Below, one piece after another: positions 1-8,415 of a stretch of 37,125 nt of DNA; position 1 is the stretch's first letter; every line of letters starts with the position of its first letter. The notes beneath the pieces were generated by a model, which did not search any database, was not told where the DNA came from, and worked only from the letters and a program-made list of their open reading frames with translations. The translations under genes and the position numbers were made by a program. Source of the DNA: Streptomyces sp. SM11 (lineage in GTDB: Bacteria; Actinomycetota; Actinomycetes; Streptomycetales; Streptomycetaceae); the NCBI RefSeq assembly GCF_002910905.1, contig NZ_NEUE01000021.1, forward strand, positions 1-37,125, written 5' to 3'.

Positions 1-49
1 CGAGCCGCGAGCCGCGAGCCGCGAGCCGCGAGCCGCGAGCCGCGAGCCG
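1..49. repeat. 7-bp tandem repeat, seven perfect copies
   Basis: The unit CGAGCCG is repeated seven times without a mismatch, and the array runs off the left window edge, so the true copy number is unknown. It ends about 30 bp before the first gene. Seven is not a multiple of three but the unit is 7 bp, so copy-number changes would shift any reading frame crossing it. It is most likely intergenic. Confidence 0.9.
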
Positions 50-81
50 CTCCGGCGGCGGTGTGCCCGTAGCCTTTCGGG

Positions 82-1809
82 GTGGCCATGCACGCTAGCC
101 AGCCCCTCCGCGTCCCCGTCGGCAGCGACGCCGGGCGCTGGAGCACCTTCCACGGTGAGAAGACCCTGGTCGTAGCGGCCCGTACGGTGACCTCGACCGT
201 ACGGGTCCTCGAATGCCTGCCCGCCCTCCTGCGCGGAGACGGACGGGTGACGGTCGTCTTCGCCCACGACCCCACCTCGGCCTTCAACGACGGGGTGCTG
301 GACCTGCTGCACGACGCGGGCTGCCGGGTCGTCCCCTGGGAGCAGGTGAGTCACGCCGAGCCCGATCTGATCCTCACCGCCAGCGAGAACATCGATGTGC
401 CCGAGGGGCGTTGCCCGGTCCTCGTGCTGCCGCACGGCATCGGCTTCCAGAAGCAGGTCCCCGACGCCCGTGCCCCGGGCGACCGGCTGTCGGGGGTCGT
501 GCCGGACAGCCTGCTGGAGTCCGGCAGGGCCTGGCTGGCGATCTCGCATCCGGGGCAGGAGGAACAGTTGCTCTCCTCGCATCCGAAGACGGCCGGCCGC
601 ACGCTGCTCGTGGGTGACCCGTGCTTCGACGAACTGCTGGTCAGCGCGGACCGGGCGGGCTCCTTCCGCCGGGCGCTCGGCGTGCCCGACAGACACCGTC
701 TGGTGGTGCTCAGCTCCACCTGGGGACCCACCTCCCTGTTCGGGCAGGACCCCGGGCTGGCGGCCCGCGTTCTCGCCGCCCTGCCCTACGACGAGTTCCG
801 GGTGGCGGCGATCGTCCACCCCAACGTCTGGTCGGGGCACGGTTCCTGGCAGATCCGCAACATTCTGGCGCCCGCCCTGGACGCGGGGCTGATGCTGATT
901 CCGCACATCCACGCGTGGCGGTCGGCGCTGGTCGCGGCGGACGTGGTCGTGGGCGACCACGGGTCGGTGACCCTGTACGGTGCGGCGCTCGGCAAACCGG
1001 TTCTGCTGGGAGCCTTCGGGAGCGAGGCCGTGCCCGGCACCGCGGTGGCCGCACTCGGCCGGGCCGCGCCCCGTCTCGATGCCCACGACGACGTGCACGG
1101 ACAGATCGTCTCCGCCCTCGCCGTACGGCGGCCGGAGCTCTTCGCCACCGTCACCGAGGGTGCCTTCCACCAGCCGGGCCGGGCGCTGCCCCGGCTGCGT
1201 ACCGCGCTCTACGACCTGCTCGGCCTTCCCGAGCCGGTGTCCACCGCCCCGCCGGAGTGGTTCCTGGCCGAGCCCGTCGAGTCGGGCGCGAAGGCCACCG
1301 CCTGGACGGTCACCACGACCGGGCCGGCGGAGGGCGGGCCGGCCGCCGTCACCGTACGCAGACAGCCCGCGGCGGTGTGGCGGGAGGCGGACGACCCGGG
1401 CGAGGACGCGACGGCCGGGCGTTTTCGCCATCTCGCCTGCGACGAGCGGGAGCCGGACCGGCGTCTGCTGGAGAGCGCCTCGGTGCTTCTGTGCGGCGCT
1501 CCCGTCCGTTCCGCGGCGGCGGGTGTCCGGTGGATCGGGGAGACCCTGAACCGCCTTCCGGGCTGCCGGCTGGCGGCGGCCTCGCTGGCCGGCGGCGGCG
1601 CTCTGGTGGGACTGCGGGACGGGCGGATCGTGGAGGCGGCCGTGACGGGGCCGGCGCGGGACCCCGCGCTGCCCGCCGCGGCCGTCTACGCGCTGCTGCG
1701 CGCCGCGGCTCCGTTCGACGACACCATGGTGACCGTGCGGGTCGGCGGGTATGCCGAGGACGTGGCGCTCCGGCTGCGCGCACCCCGGCCGGGCGGCTCG
1801 TGCGGCTGA
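82..1809 (+). CDS. GT-B-like (CDP-glycerol glycerophosphotransferase-like) protein of unknown role
   Basis: Open frame of 575 codons. The start may be GTG at 82 or ATG at 88; neither has a strong ribosome site. The first ~390 residues look like a GT-B fold: a VLVLPHG segment near residue 115, an IVHPN segment near 255, and a VVGDHGSVTLYGAALGKPVLL-like loop near 290-315, the kind of nucleotide-binding loop seen in TagF/CDP-glycerol transferases and UDP-GlcNAc 2-epimerases. The C-terminal ~180 residues are not recognised. There is no signal peptide or clear membrane segment, so it is probably cytoplasmic. Similar actinobacterial proteins are sometimes labelled translation factors without support. 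The GT-B relationship is inferred from motifs; the substrate is unknown. It ends 19 bp from the convergent NB-ARC gene. Confidence 0.75.
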   Translation: MAMHASQPLRVPVGSDAGRWSTFHGEKTLVVAARTVTSTVRVLECLPALLRGDGRVTVVFAHDPTSAFNDGVLDLLHDAGCRVVPWEQVSHAEPDLILTASENIDVPEGRCPVLVLPHGIGFQKQVPDARAPGDRLSGVVPDSLLESGRAWLAISHPGQEEQLLSSHPKTAGRTLLVGDPCFDELLVSADRAGSFRRALGVPDRHRLVVLSSTWGPTSLFGQDPGLAARVLAALPYDEFRVAAIVHPNVWSGHGSWQIRNILAPALDAGLMLIPHIHAWRSALVAADVVVGDHGSVTLYGAALGKPVLLGAFGSEAVPGTAVAALGRAAPRLDAHDDVHGQIVSALAVRRPELFATVTEGAFHQPGRALPRLRTALYDLLGLPEPVSTAPPEWFLAEPVESGAKATAWTVTTTGPAEGGPAAVTVRRQPAAVWREADDPGEDATAGRFRHLACDEREPDRRLLESASVLLCGAPVRSAAAGVRWIGETLNRLPGCRLAAASLAGGGALVGLRDGRIVEAAVTGPARDPALPAAAVYALLRAAAPFDDTMVTVRVGGYAEDVALRLRAPRPGGSCG

Positions 1810-1828
1810 GCACGCACGGCTCCCCGCG

Positions 1829-4036
1829 TCATCCCGCCGGCTCTCCTCCCGCCAGCCGGTCCCGCAGTTCCTCCGCGCGGGGGCTGCCGCCCGCCTCATA
1901 GATCTTCAGGGCGCGTTCCAGACGGGCGCGTACCTGGCGGGGATCGCCCTGCGTGCGTTCCTGGATGTCGGCGAGGGCGACGAGCGCCTGCGCCTCGTAG
2001 TGGGTCGCCTTCTCCGCGCGGAGGATCTCGGCCGCTTCGCCCAGCGCCCGGACCGCCTCGTCGGTCTCTTCGAGATGGTCGTGGGCGATGCCGATGGCCG
2101 CCTGCGCCCGGGCCGCCATCCGCGGGTCCTCGCACGCGACGAGCTCGTCGTGGGCTCCGCGCAGGGTGTGCAGGGCCTCGCGGGGGTGCCCGGCCGCGTC
2201 CTGGGCGCAGCCGAGGAAGTAGGCCGCAATGGCGGCGCCGCGGCCTTCGTTCGCGGCCGTGTTGAGGTCGAGGGCGTTGCGGTAGGCCGCCATGGCCCGA
2301 GCGGGATCGGTGCGGTCCCAGTACCGTCCGGAGAACTCCTGCACGGAGGCACGGACGACCAGATGATCCGCTACCTCGGCACAGGCCTGGGCGGTGTCCA
2401 GTTCGCGCCGGGCGGCCTCGTACTCACCCAGGTCCATCAGCGGGCGCGACAGCAGGCTGCGCAGTCGCGCCTCGGCGGCCGGGACCATCGCCTCGGCGGC
2501 GGCGGCCGCGCCGAGTTCGAGCGACTCCCGCCAGTCGCCGAGGTGCCGGTGGTGGAAGAACAGGACCGTGAACGCCTCCGCGAGCTGCCAGACCTCGGTG
2601 TGCAGCGTTTCCTCGCGCGCGGCGGCCCGCAGGACACCGAGGATGTTGCGGTGCTCGGCCTCCAGCCAGTCCACGGGCCGGGGTGCGCCCGGCGCGGCAA
2701 AGGGGTCGCGAACGTCGGAGAGCCACTGAGCGAGGTCGGCGATCCGCAGCCGGTCCAGCCGGACCGCCCGGTCGGCGAGTGCGGTGAGGGCCAGGTAGTG
2801 CAGCGTCACCCGCCGTACGAGAGCGGTCCGCCCGTCCGGTGCCTCTTCCTCCGTCGCGCGTTCGCCGGCGTGCAGCCGTACGAGGTCGTGGAAGCGGAAG
2901 CGCCCGTCGGGCATCTCCTCCAGCAGGCTGGCGCGGGTCAGGGCTTCCAGCGCGTCCACGGTACGTCCCGGGTCCAGGTCCGTTGCCACCGCGGCGACTC
3001 CGGCGTCGAAGGTGGCTCCCGGGTACCAGCCCATCAGACGGTAGAGCCGGGCGGTCTCCGGTGCGAGTTCACGGTAGGCGAGATCGAACGCGGCGGCCAC
3101 GGGCCGCTCCTTTCCCAGGGACATTCCTGCCAGTCGGCGCGGCTCGTCGGCCAGCTCCGCCGCGAGCGCCGCCAGTGTGAGCCGGGCCTTGGCCGCGAGC
3201 CGGGCGGCGACCACGTGCAGCGCCACCGGCAGCCCGTCGCAGAGCTCCACCAGGTGTTCCGCCGAGGCCGGATCGGCGGCGGTCCTCTCCGCGCCGCACC
3301 GGTCGGCGAGCACCTCCAGGGCACTGGCCCGGTCGAGCGGCTCCACCGCCATCAGCTTCGCACCGTCGGCGGCGAGTTCTCCGATGCCGCTGCCGCCGGC
3401 CACCACCAGGAAGCTGCCCCTTCCCTTCGGCATCAGCGCGGCGGCCTGGCCGGGCTGGGAGACGTTGTCCAGGAAGACCAGCAGACGTCTGCCCGCGGAC
3501 CGGCTCCGCAGGCGCTGGATCCGCTCCGCGAACGTGGCCGGGATGTAGGCGTCGTCGATGCCCAGGGACCGCAGGCAGCACCGGGCCGCCTCGGAGACGT
3601 CCGCGCCCGCCGAGTCTCCCCGCAGGGTCGCGAAATCGACATAGATCTGTCCGTCCGGGAACCGCTTCCGGCCCCGTTCGGACCAGCGGGACACCAGTGC
3701 GGTCTTGCCCACGCCGGGCGGCCCGTGCAGCGCGGCGAAGCCGACGCTCGCGCGGTCGTCCTCGTCCGCGTCCTCCCCGTCCCCGTCCTTGTCGCCCGCC
3801 TCGGGGACCAGCCAGCCGTCGAGCCTGGCGAGGCCTTCGGTCCGGTTGATCAACCGGACGGTCAGTGGCGGGATCTCATCGGGTGTGACGTGCGTTCCGA
3901 CCGGCGCCGCCGGCTCGACATGGAACGTGATGCCGCCGTGGATCGTGCCGGCCTGCACGACCGGGCCGTGGCTCGTGCCGGAGAAGTCGTTCCGCGCGCT
4001 GTGCCGGGGCCCGTCGCAGGAACCCGGGGCCGTCAC
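1829..4036 (-). CDS. NB-ARC/TPR (NLR-like) ATPase with N-terminal amyloid-like motif
   Basis: About 735 residues, taking the GTG at 4036 as start because it overlaps the upstream gene's stop as GTGA, with an AGGA about 12 nt before it. Residues 16-39 form a short motif, NDFSG...HGPVVQAG...HGGI, like the bacterial amyloid-signalling (BASS) sequences found at the N-terminus of actinobacterial NLRs. An NB-ARC ATPase follows: P-loop GPPGVGKT with Lys111, Walker B LLVFLDN with Asp190, a GLP motif (DGLPVAL), and an MHD-like His383-Asp384. The C-terminal ~300 residues are helical TPR-type repeats. NLR-like proteins sense a trigger through the repeats, oligomerise through NB-ARC and pass the signal to a partner. 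The likely partner is the coupled upstream gene. The ATPase and TPR call is firm; the signalling role is inferred. A longer in-frame start at 4255 would only translate the upstream gene out of frame. Confidence 0.85.
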   Translation of the reverse strand: MTAPGSCDGPRHSARNDFSGTSHGPVVQAGTIHGGITFHVEPAAPVGTHVTPDEIPPLTVRLINRTEGLARLDGWLVPEAGDKDGDGEDADEDDRASVGFAALHGPPGVGKTALVSRWSERGRKRFPDGQIYVDFATLRGDSAGADVSEAARCCLRSLGIDDAYIPATFAERIQRLRSRSAGRRLLVFLDNVSQPGQAAALMPKGRGSFLVVAGGSGIGELAADGAKLMAVEPLDRASALEVLADRCGAERTAADPASAEHLVELCDGLPVALHVVAARLAAKARLTLAALAAELADEPRRLAGMSLGKERPVAAAFDLAYRELAPETARLYRLMGWYPGATFDAGVAAVATDLDPGRTVDALEALTRASLLEEMPDGRFRFHDLVRLHAGERATEEEAPDGRTALVRRVTLHYLALTALADRAVRLDRLRIADLAQWLSDVRDPFAAPGAPRPVDWLEAEHRNILGVLRAAAREETLHTEVWQLAEAFTVLFFHHRHLGDWRESLELGAAAAAEAMVPAAEARLRSLLSRPLMDLGEYEAARRELDTAQACAEVADHLVVRASVQEFSGRYWDRTDPARAMAAYRNALDLNTAANEGRGAAIAAYFLGCAQDAAGHPREALHTLRGAHDELVACEDPRMAARAQAAIGIAHDHLEETDEAVRALGEAAEILRAEKATHYEAQALVALADIQERTQGDPRQVRARLERALKIYEAGGSPRAEELRDRLAGGEPAG

Positions 4037-4476
4037 CTGGCGCCCGGTTCCTGTCGGGACGTCGTGCGCACGCCGTCGTGGACCGACTGGGCCATGATCA
4101 CGGGTGCGTTGTAGGTGCCGCCGCTGATCGTGTTGTGGTTGATCGACACGGTCGTGCCGGCGGGCTGCTGAGGCGCCAGTTCCCCCAGCAGCTCCCGCAG
4201 CTCGTCCGCCGTCTCCGGGTTGGCGCGCAGGGCGCGGCGGAGCCTGGTCCGCCACTCCGCCTCGATGTCCGCGGCCGTCTCCTCGTCGGCGTCCGCGCGG
4301 GCCGCCGTCAGCTCGGCCCGGGACTCCTCCAGCTCGGCGTCGACCGCCTCGGTGTCCTCACCGCGCGCCAGGATCCGGGCCACCCGCCCGCGCACCTGCG
4401 CCCATGCCTCCGTCGCCATCAGCCCCACGAACGTCGTCGCACCCGATGCCGCCAGTGCCGTCAACTCGGCTTCCAC
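4033..4476 (-). CDS. Small helical protein with C-terminal amyloid-like motif; candidate NLR effector
   Basis: 147 residues from a GTG at 4476 with a strong GGAGG site just upstream. Residues 1-35 form an Ala/Gly-rich, partly hydrophobic helix (LAASGATTFVGLMATEAW). Residues 38-105 are charged helices, probably coiled coil. Residues 115-136 carry NTISGGTYNAPVIMAQ...HDGV, which aligns with the motif at residues 16-39 of the next gene (shared N, S-G, T, P-V, A, H, G). The stop overlaps the NB-ARC start as GTGA, implying translational coupling. Known NLR-associated amyloid pairs place a membrane-active helical (Bell-type) domain before such a motif, so this could be the death or pore effector seeded by the NLR. 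That is inference; no family was confirmed. Confidence 0.8.
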   Translation of the reverse strand: MEAELTALAASGATTFVGLMATEAWAQVRGRVARILARGEDTEAVDAELEESRAELTAARADADEETAADIEAEWRTRLRRALRANPETADELRELLGELAPQQPAGTTVSINHNTISGGTYNAPVIMAQSVHDGVRTTSRQEPGAR

Positions 4477-4619
4477 CGAACCCCCTCCGCCTCACCTGTC
4501 GCACCGTACGGGCACGTAACCCGTCGCTGGTGCAACCGTAGAGAGCGAACAGCGCCTTCGGAAGCGGAATCGGGTGCGCGGCGCAGAGCAGTTCCAGCCA
4601 TGTCGGTCCGGAAGGTCTC

Positions 4620-5032
4620 CCACCGCCACGACGCCCGGCGCTCCGGTGCGTCCGGCCGGACCGGCGGTCCGGCCACGCGTGCCGCTCCCACGACGACGTG
4701 CGTCAGCGGAGCGCGGGCCGCATTCCGTCGGTCGTTCCGGATCCGGTCAGCGGCGGGAACGACAGCGGGAGCACCACGGCGCGGCCACGGTCCACTGGAG
4801 GCGGGGCCGGCGCGTGAAGCGTTCGAGGGCGGCCGGCAGGGCCCGGCCGGCCAGTGACGCCGGCAGCGCGATGAGGACGACCGGCAGCAGGCCCGTGTCC
4901 AGCGTCTCCTGCGCCGATGGGCCGGTGATGCGCAGCCGAGGACCGGTCGGCGACGAGCCGGACGAGAGCGGGCGCGAGCGCGGCGACGAGGACCGTGGTG
5001 GTCCGAAGGCTTCGGTGCGGGGAGCCGGTCAT
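4620..5032 (-). pseudogene. Multiply frameshifted DUF6069-like membrane protein
   Basis: An ATG at 5032 overlaps the TetR stop as ATGA and opens MTGSPHRSLRTTTVLVAALA, but the sensible protein then moves between frames. A second frame (about 4938-4778) reads RLRITGPSAQETLDTGLLPV, then a hydrophobic stretch and LERFTRRPRLQWTVAA. The first frame resumes (about 4776-4703) with VVLPLSFPPLTGSGTTDGMR. A third frame (about 4713-4630) gives APLTHVVVGAARVAG. Joined, these resemble a small four-helix DUF6069-type protein, a family often found next to TetR regulators in Streptomyces. At least three indels are needed, so this looks like real decay more than one sequencing error. The family assignment is from memory of the pattern; the 3' end is approximate. 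Confidence 0.6.
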
Positions 5033-5655
5033 CGGTCCGCCCCTTGTGTCGCGGCGAGTGCGCCGTGGAGGAACACGTCCGCCAGCCGGCCCCCGGTGAG
5101 GCGTGACGGGTCGTCGGGGTGCGGACGGGTGAGCAGCAGGCCCAGGAAGAGCGCGGCGGCCTGTTCGACCGGCAGGCGGAAGGACTCGGCGTCGGGCGCC
5201 AGGAGTTCGGCGACCGCATCCCTGATCGCGGCCATCGGCCCATCGCGCCCCACGCCGCGGGCTCGTTCGCCGGTCGGGGTGTCGCGGCGGCGGTGGCCGG
5301 AGGCGTGCAGTGATCCCGCGATGGCGCCCATCCGGTCCAGGTGCGCCTCCAGGGCGTCGGCGGCCTCGGCCAGGCGGTCGGCCGTCGGGAGGTCGGCCGG
5401 GATGGACATCAGTTCGCGTACGGCATCGTCGTGGCGCATCGCCTCGGCCATGCAGGCGTCCAGAAGCTCCTCCTTGTCGGCGAAGACGCGGAAGATCGTC
5501 GCCTCGCCGATGCCGGCCGCGCGGGCGACCTTGGCGGTGGTGACGGCGGCGCCGTACTCGGCGATCAGCGGGACAGCCGCCCTGACGATCATTTCGCGGC
5601 GCTGTTCGGGGCTCATGCCCGCCGCACGGCGACGGGTCGTCTGCTTCTCGGACAT
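5029..5655 (-). CDS. TetR/AcrR-family transcriptional regulator
   Basis: 208 residues from the ATG at 5655 (MSEKQTTRRR). Residues 15-65 are the helix-turn-helix domain: a REMIVRAAVPLIAEYG helix, then VTTAKVARAAGIGEATIFRVFADKEELLDA, the classic TetR recognition region. The rest is the variable ligand-binding and dimerisation domain. An in-frame start at 6042 is rejected because it would cross the operator and the opposite-strand lipoprotein gene. A 22-bp palindrome sits 12 bp before the start, so autorepression is likely. Its stop overlaps the ATG of the decayed membrane-protein gene, which was probably its co-transcribed target. The ligand is unknown. Confidence 0.92.
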   Translation of the reverse strand: MSEKQTTRRRAAGMSPEQRREMIVRAAVPLIAEYGAAVTTAKVARAAGIGEATIFRVFADKEELLDACMAEAMRHDDAVRELMSIPADLPTADRLAEAADALEAHLDRMGAIAGSLHASGHRRRDTPTGERARGVGRDGPMAAIRDAVAELLAPDAESFRLPVEQAAALFLGLLLTRPHPDDPSRLTGGRLADVFLHGALAATQGADR

Positions 5656-5667
5656 GGGCCGAACGTT

Positions 5668-5689
5668 ACGGAGTGAGTACTCACTCCGT
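5668..5689. promoter_or_regulatory. 22-bp perfect palindrome, probable TetR operator
   Basis: A perfect inverted repeat centred on GAGTGAGTACTCACTC, extended by three matching bases on each side. It lies 12 bp upstream of the TetR start and about 140 bp from the opposite-facing lipoprotein gene. Position and symmetry fit an autoregulatory TetR operator. The core resembles known TetR-family sites, but the binding protein is inferred. Confidence 0.75.
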
Positions 5690-5830
5690 CGAAGTTCCAG
5701 GACCGTCCCGGGCCGGGGCCCCGTGCGGCGCAACCACCGGCGCGCGGGACGCGTGATGATGGGTGGGGGGCCGCGACACGGCGGTGTCCCGCCGACACCG
5801 CCGGCCGGCGGTCCCGGAAGGGCGTTCGCC

Positions 5831-6808
5831 ATGTTCGCAGCCGGAGTGAAGACATCGGTCGCAGCACTGTTCACCGCGCTCGTGCTGACCGTGACCGCCG
5901 CGTGTACCGGCGGGGACGGCTTGTCGCCCTCGCCCCGCAGCAGCTCCCCGTCCGATGCGGGCAGGCCCGCCGGTGTTCTCGCCGTGAAGATCGACAATGT
6001 GGCGTCCGCACGCCCCCACACCGGTCTCGAACAGGCCGACATCGTCTATGTCGAGCAGGTGGAGGCCGGGCTGAGCCGGATCCTCGCCGTCTACTCCTCC
6101 GGTCTGCCGTTGGTCATCGGCCCGGTGCGCAGTGCGCGGGAGACCGATCTGGAGCTGCTCCGGCAGTTCGGTCGGCCGACGCTGGCCTTCTCCGGCGCGC
6201 AGAGCAGGCTGCTGCCGGTCATCGACCGCGCGCCGCTGGAGGCCGTACCGCCCTCGAAGGCGCCGGGGGCGTACTTCCGCGGCCAGGACCGACCCGCACC
6301 GCACAATCTCTATCTGCGGCCGGAGCGGATCCCGTTCACCGCCTCCGGCGTCGACGCCGTCGAGGAGCTGGGGCTCAGGGCCGGTTCGCCGCCACCCGGC
6401 GGCGAACCGGCGGACAGCCGCACGGTCCGCTATCCGTCCGCGTCCGTGACCTTCACCTGGTCCGCCGAGCGCGACCGGTGGCTCGTCTCCCTGGACGGCT
6501 CCCCCGCCCGCACCGCCGACGGCACACAAATCGGGGCCGGCACGGTCGTCGTCCAGGACGTGACCGTCCGTCCGTCGGACTTCAGCGACCGGTCCGGAAG
6601 CGTCACGCCGTTCACCGAGACCGTGGGATCGGGAAGCGCGGTCGTCCTGCGCGACGGCCGGACGTACGACGCCCGGTGGTCGCGGAGCGCGGCCGAAGCG
6701 GACACCGTGTTCACCGGCCCGGACGGACGGGGCGTAGACCTGGCCGAAGGGCCGCTCTGGATTCTGTACGCGGCGCGCGGGGGCGCCGGTTCCACGGCGG
6801 GCGGCTGA
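5831..6808 (+). CDS. DUF3048 (YerB-like) lipoprotein
   Basis: 325 residues from the ATG at 5831, with GGAAGG about 10 bp before it. An N-terminal signal peptide (residues 1-24) ends in a lipobox-like VTAAC with Cys25, followed by a Ser/Pro-rich linker, so it should be a membrane-anchored extracytoplasmic lipoprotein. From residue 50 it matches the DUF3048 pattern: VKIDNVASARPHTGLEQADI, VEAGLSRILAVYSS, GPVRSARETDLELL, then PHNLYLRP near residue 155. The C-terminal half (residues ~200-310) is the second YerB-type domain, with repeated T-T and V-V-rich strands. Function of the family is not established. It is convergent with the enolase gene across a strong hairpin. Confidence 0.85.
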   Translation: MFAAGVKTSVAALFTALVLTVTAACTGGDGLSPSPRSSSPSDAGRPAGVLAVKIDNVASARPHTGLEQADIVYVEQVEAGLSRILAVYSSGLPLVIGPVRSARETDLELLRQFGRPTLAFSGAQSRLLPVIDRAPLEAVPPSKAPGAYFRGQDRPAPHNLYLRPERIPFTASGVDAVEELGLRAGSPPPGGEPADSRTVRYPSASVTFTWSAERDRWLVSLDGSPARTADGTQIGAGTVVVQDVTVRPSDFSDRSGSVTPFTETVGSGSAVVLRDGRTYDARWSRSAAEADTVFTGPDGRGVDLAEGPLWILYAARGGAGSTAGG

Positions 6809-6839
6809 GACCCGGGGCGGGCGTCCGGGCAGTGGGAGA

Positions 6840-6873
6840 GGCCCCCGGTGGACGCACCTGTCCGCCGGGGGCC
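6840..6873. terminator. Bidirectional hairpin terminator
   Basis: A 14-bp stem with one T-G wobble (arms 6840-6853 and 6860-6873) and a 6-nt loop lies between the convergent lipoprotein and enolase genes. There is no T-run, which is common for Streptomyces terminators. It is well placed to end both transcripts. Confidence 0.75.
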
Positions 6874-6926
6874 GCCCCTACCGCGCACCAGGGGTGGGGC
6901 GGGCCGGGTGCCTCCCCGGCAGACGG

Positions 6927-8228
6927 TCAGGATCGGGACAGCAGCGCCCCGCCCGCGTACTGCGCCGAATCACCCAACTCCTCCTCAATCCTGATCAGTT
7001 GGTTGTACTTGGCCGTGCGGTCGGAGCGGGACAGCGAGCCGGTCTTGATCTGGCCGCAGCCCGTCGCAACCGCCAGGTCCGCGATCGTGGTGTCCTCCGT
7101 CTCGCCCGAGCGGTGGGACATCACGGCGCTCCAGCCCGCACGGCGCGCGGTGGCGACCGTGGCGAGGGCTTCGGTCAGGGTGCCGATCTGGTTGACCTTC
7201 ACCAGGACCGAGTTGCCGACGCCGGTACGGATGCCCTCACGCACCTGTGTCTCGTCGGTGCAGAACACGTCGTCGCCGGTGAGCTGGCACCGGTGGCCGA
7301 CGCGGGTGGTCAGCTCCCGCCAGCCGTCCATGTCGTCCTCGGCCATCGGGTCCTCGACGGAGACGATCGGGTACGCCTCGATCAGCTGGGCCAGGTAGTC
7401 GACCTGCTCGGAGGCAGTGCGGCGCACGCCCTCACCGGCGTACACGTACGCACCGTCGCGGAAGAACTCCGACGAGGCCGGGTCCATGATCAGGCCGATG
7501 TCCGTGCCGGGACGGTATCCGGTACGTTCGACGGCGCTCATGACGAAGTCGAGCGCCTCCTCGGCAGTGCGCAGTGCGGGCGCGAAGCCTCCTTCGTCGC
7601 CGACACCAGTGGAGTGTCCGGCGGCGAGCAGGTCGCGCCGCAGGGTGTGGAAGATCTCGGAACCCATGCGGACGGCCTCCGCGAAGGTCTCCGCTCCCAC
7701 CGGCGCGATCATGAACTCCTGGAAGTCCAGCGGATTGTCGGCGTGCGCCCCGCCGTTGATGATGTTCATCATCGGCAGAGGGAGAAGACGGGCGTCGGCG
7801 CCGCCGAGATAGCGGTAGAGCGGCTGGCGGTGGGCCGCCGCGGCCGCCTTCGCCACGGCGAGGGAGACCCCGAGGATCGCGTTCGCACCGAGCCGGGACT
7901 TGCCGGGCGTGGCGTCGAGCGCGACGAGCGCGGCGTCCAGGCCCGCCTGGTCGTCCGCGTCGCGGCCCACGACCGCGGCCGCGATCTCCCCGTTGACGTG
8001 GGCGACCGCACGGTCGACTCCCTTGCCGTGCCACTGCCCGGCGTCGCCGTCGCGCAGTTCCAGCGCCTCTCGCGCACCGGTGGAGGCGCCGGACGGGACC
8101 GCGGCGCGGCCGAGGGACCCGTCGGCGAGGAGGACGTCGGCCTCGACGGTGGGGTTGCCCCGGCTGTCGATGATCCGGCGGGCGGTGACGGACTGGATGG
8201 CGGTGGGCTCAGCTGCCTTGCGGGCCAT
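6927..8228 (-). CDS. eno: Enolase (phosphopyruvate hydratase), probable second copy
   Basis: 433 residues, the usual enolase length. It interconverts 2-phosphoglycerate and phosphoenolpyruvate in the cytoplasm. The N-terminal domain begins with [17 protein letters not shown], and [18 protein letters not shown] follows. Catalytic and metal residues are all visible: the QEFM glutamate, DEGGFAP, the metal ligands in [17 protein letters not shown] and LTGDD, the general-base lysine in [22 protein letters not shown], and the lysine in GQIKTGS. The last motif is SLSRSDR where housekeeping enolases usually have APARSER. It stands alone beside a MarR regulator rather than with the ftsB/septum genes that flank the primary streptomycete enolase, so it is probably a paralogue. 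That is inferred from context. Confidence 0.95.
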   Translation of the reverse strand: MARKAAEPTAIQSVTARRIIDSRGNPTVEADVLLADGSLGRAAVPSGASTGAREALELRDGDAGQWHGKGVDRAVAHVNGEIAAAVVGRDADDQAGLDAALVALDATPGKSRLGANAILGVSLAVAKAAAAAHRQPLYRYLGGADARLLPLPMMNIINGGAHADNPLDFQEFMIAPVGAETFAEAVRMGSEIFHTLRRDLLAAGHSTGVGDEGGFAPALRTAEEALDFVMSAVERTGYRPGTDIGLIMDPASSEFFRDGAYVYAGEGVRRTASEQVDYLAQLIEAYPIVSVEDPMAEDDMDGWRELTTRVGHRCQLTGDDVFCTDETQVREGIRTGVGNSVLVKVNQIGTLTEALATVATARRAGWSAVMSHRSGETEDTTIADLAVATGCGQIKTGSLSRSDRTAKYNQLIRIEEELGDSAQYAGGALLSRS

Positions 8229-8303
8229 GCGAGGTCCTTCCGGTAGTCACATGCCGCGGCGATCTTGCGACAGCGCCGGCGCGGGCCGCGACGAGGGAAC
8301 TCT

Positions 8304-8333
8304 ACAGCAATGCTGTTCAGCTCTGCTGTTCAG
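8304..8333. promoter_or_regulatory. Enolase/MarR intergenic operator-like repeats
   Basis: ACAGCA-A-TGCTGT (8304-8316) is a perfect inverted repeat. The decamer TGCTGTTCAG occurs twice in tandem, at 8311-8320 and 8324-8333. The cluster sits about 75 bp upstream of the enolase start and 83 bp upstream of the MarR start, where the two promoters should overlap. Binding by the adjacent MarR protein is inferred. Confidence 0.6.
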
Positions 8334-8415
8334 TAACGCTGGCCAGTTGACCGGCGCGGGCCAGCGCACGGGCGACCTGCGCAGACTCGCTGACGACCGC
8401 GGGTTAAAGTGCCCT

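Noticed and set aside
1..49. The heptamer array as a CRISPR
   Set aside because: Unit is 7 bp with no spacers and no cas genes are present.
1751..4114. A 787-codon plus-strand open frame opposite the NB-ARC gene
   Set aside because: Low-complexity Gly/Arg/Val-rich translation without motifs; the minus strand carries clear P-loop, Walker B and TPR sequence.
4037..4255. An N-terminal extension of the NB-ARC protein to 4255
   Set aside because: It translates the upstream small gene out of frame, is Arg/Gln-rich and unlike protein; the GTG at 4036 has the coupled overlap.
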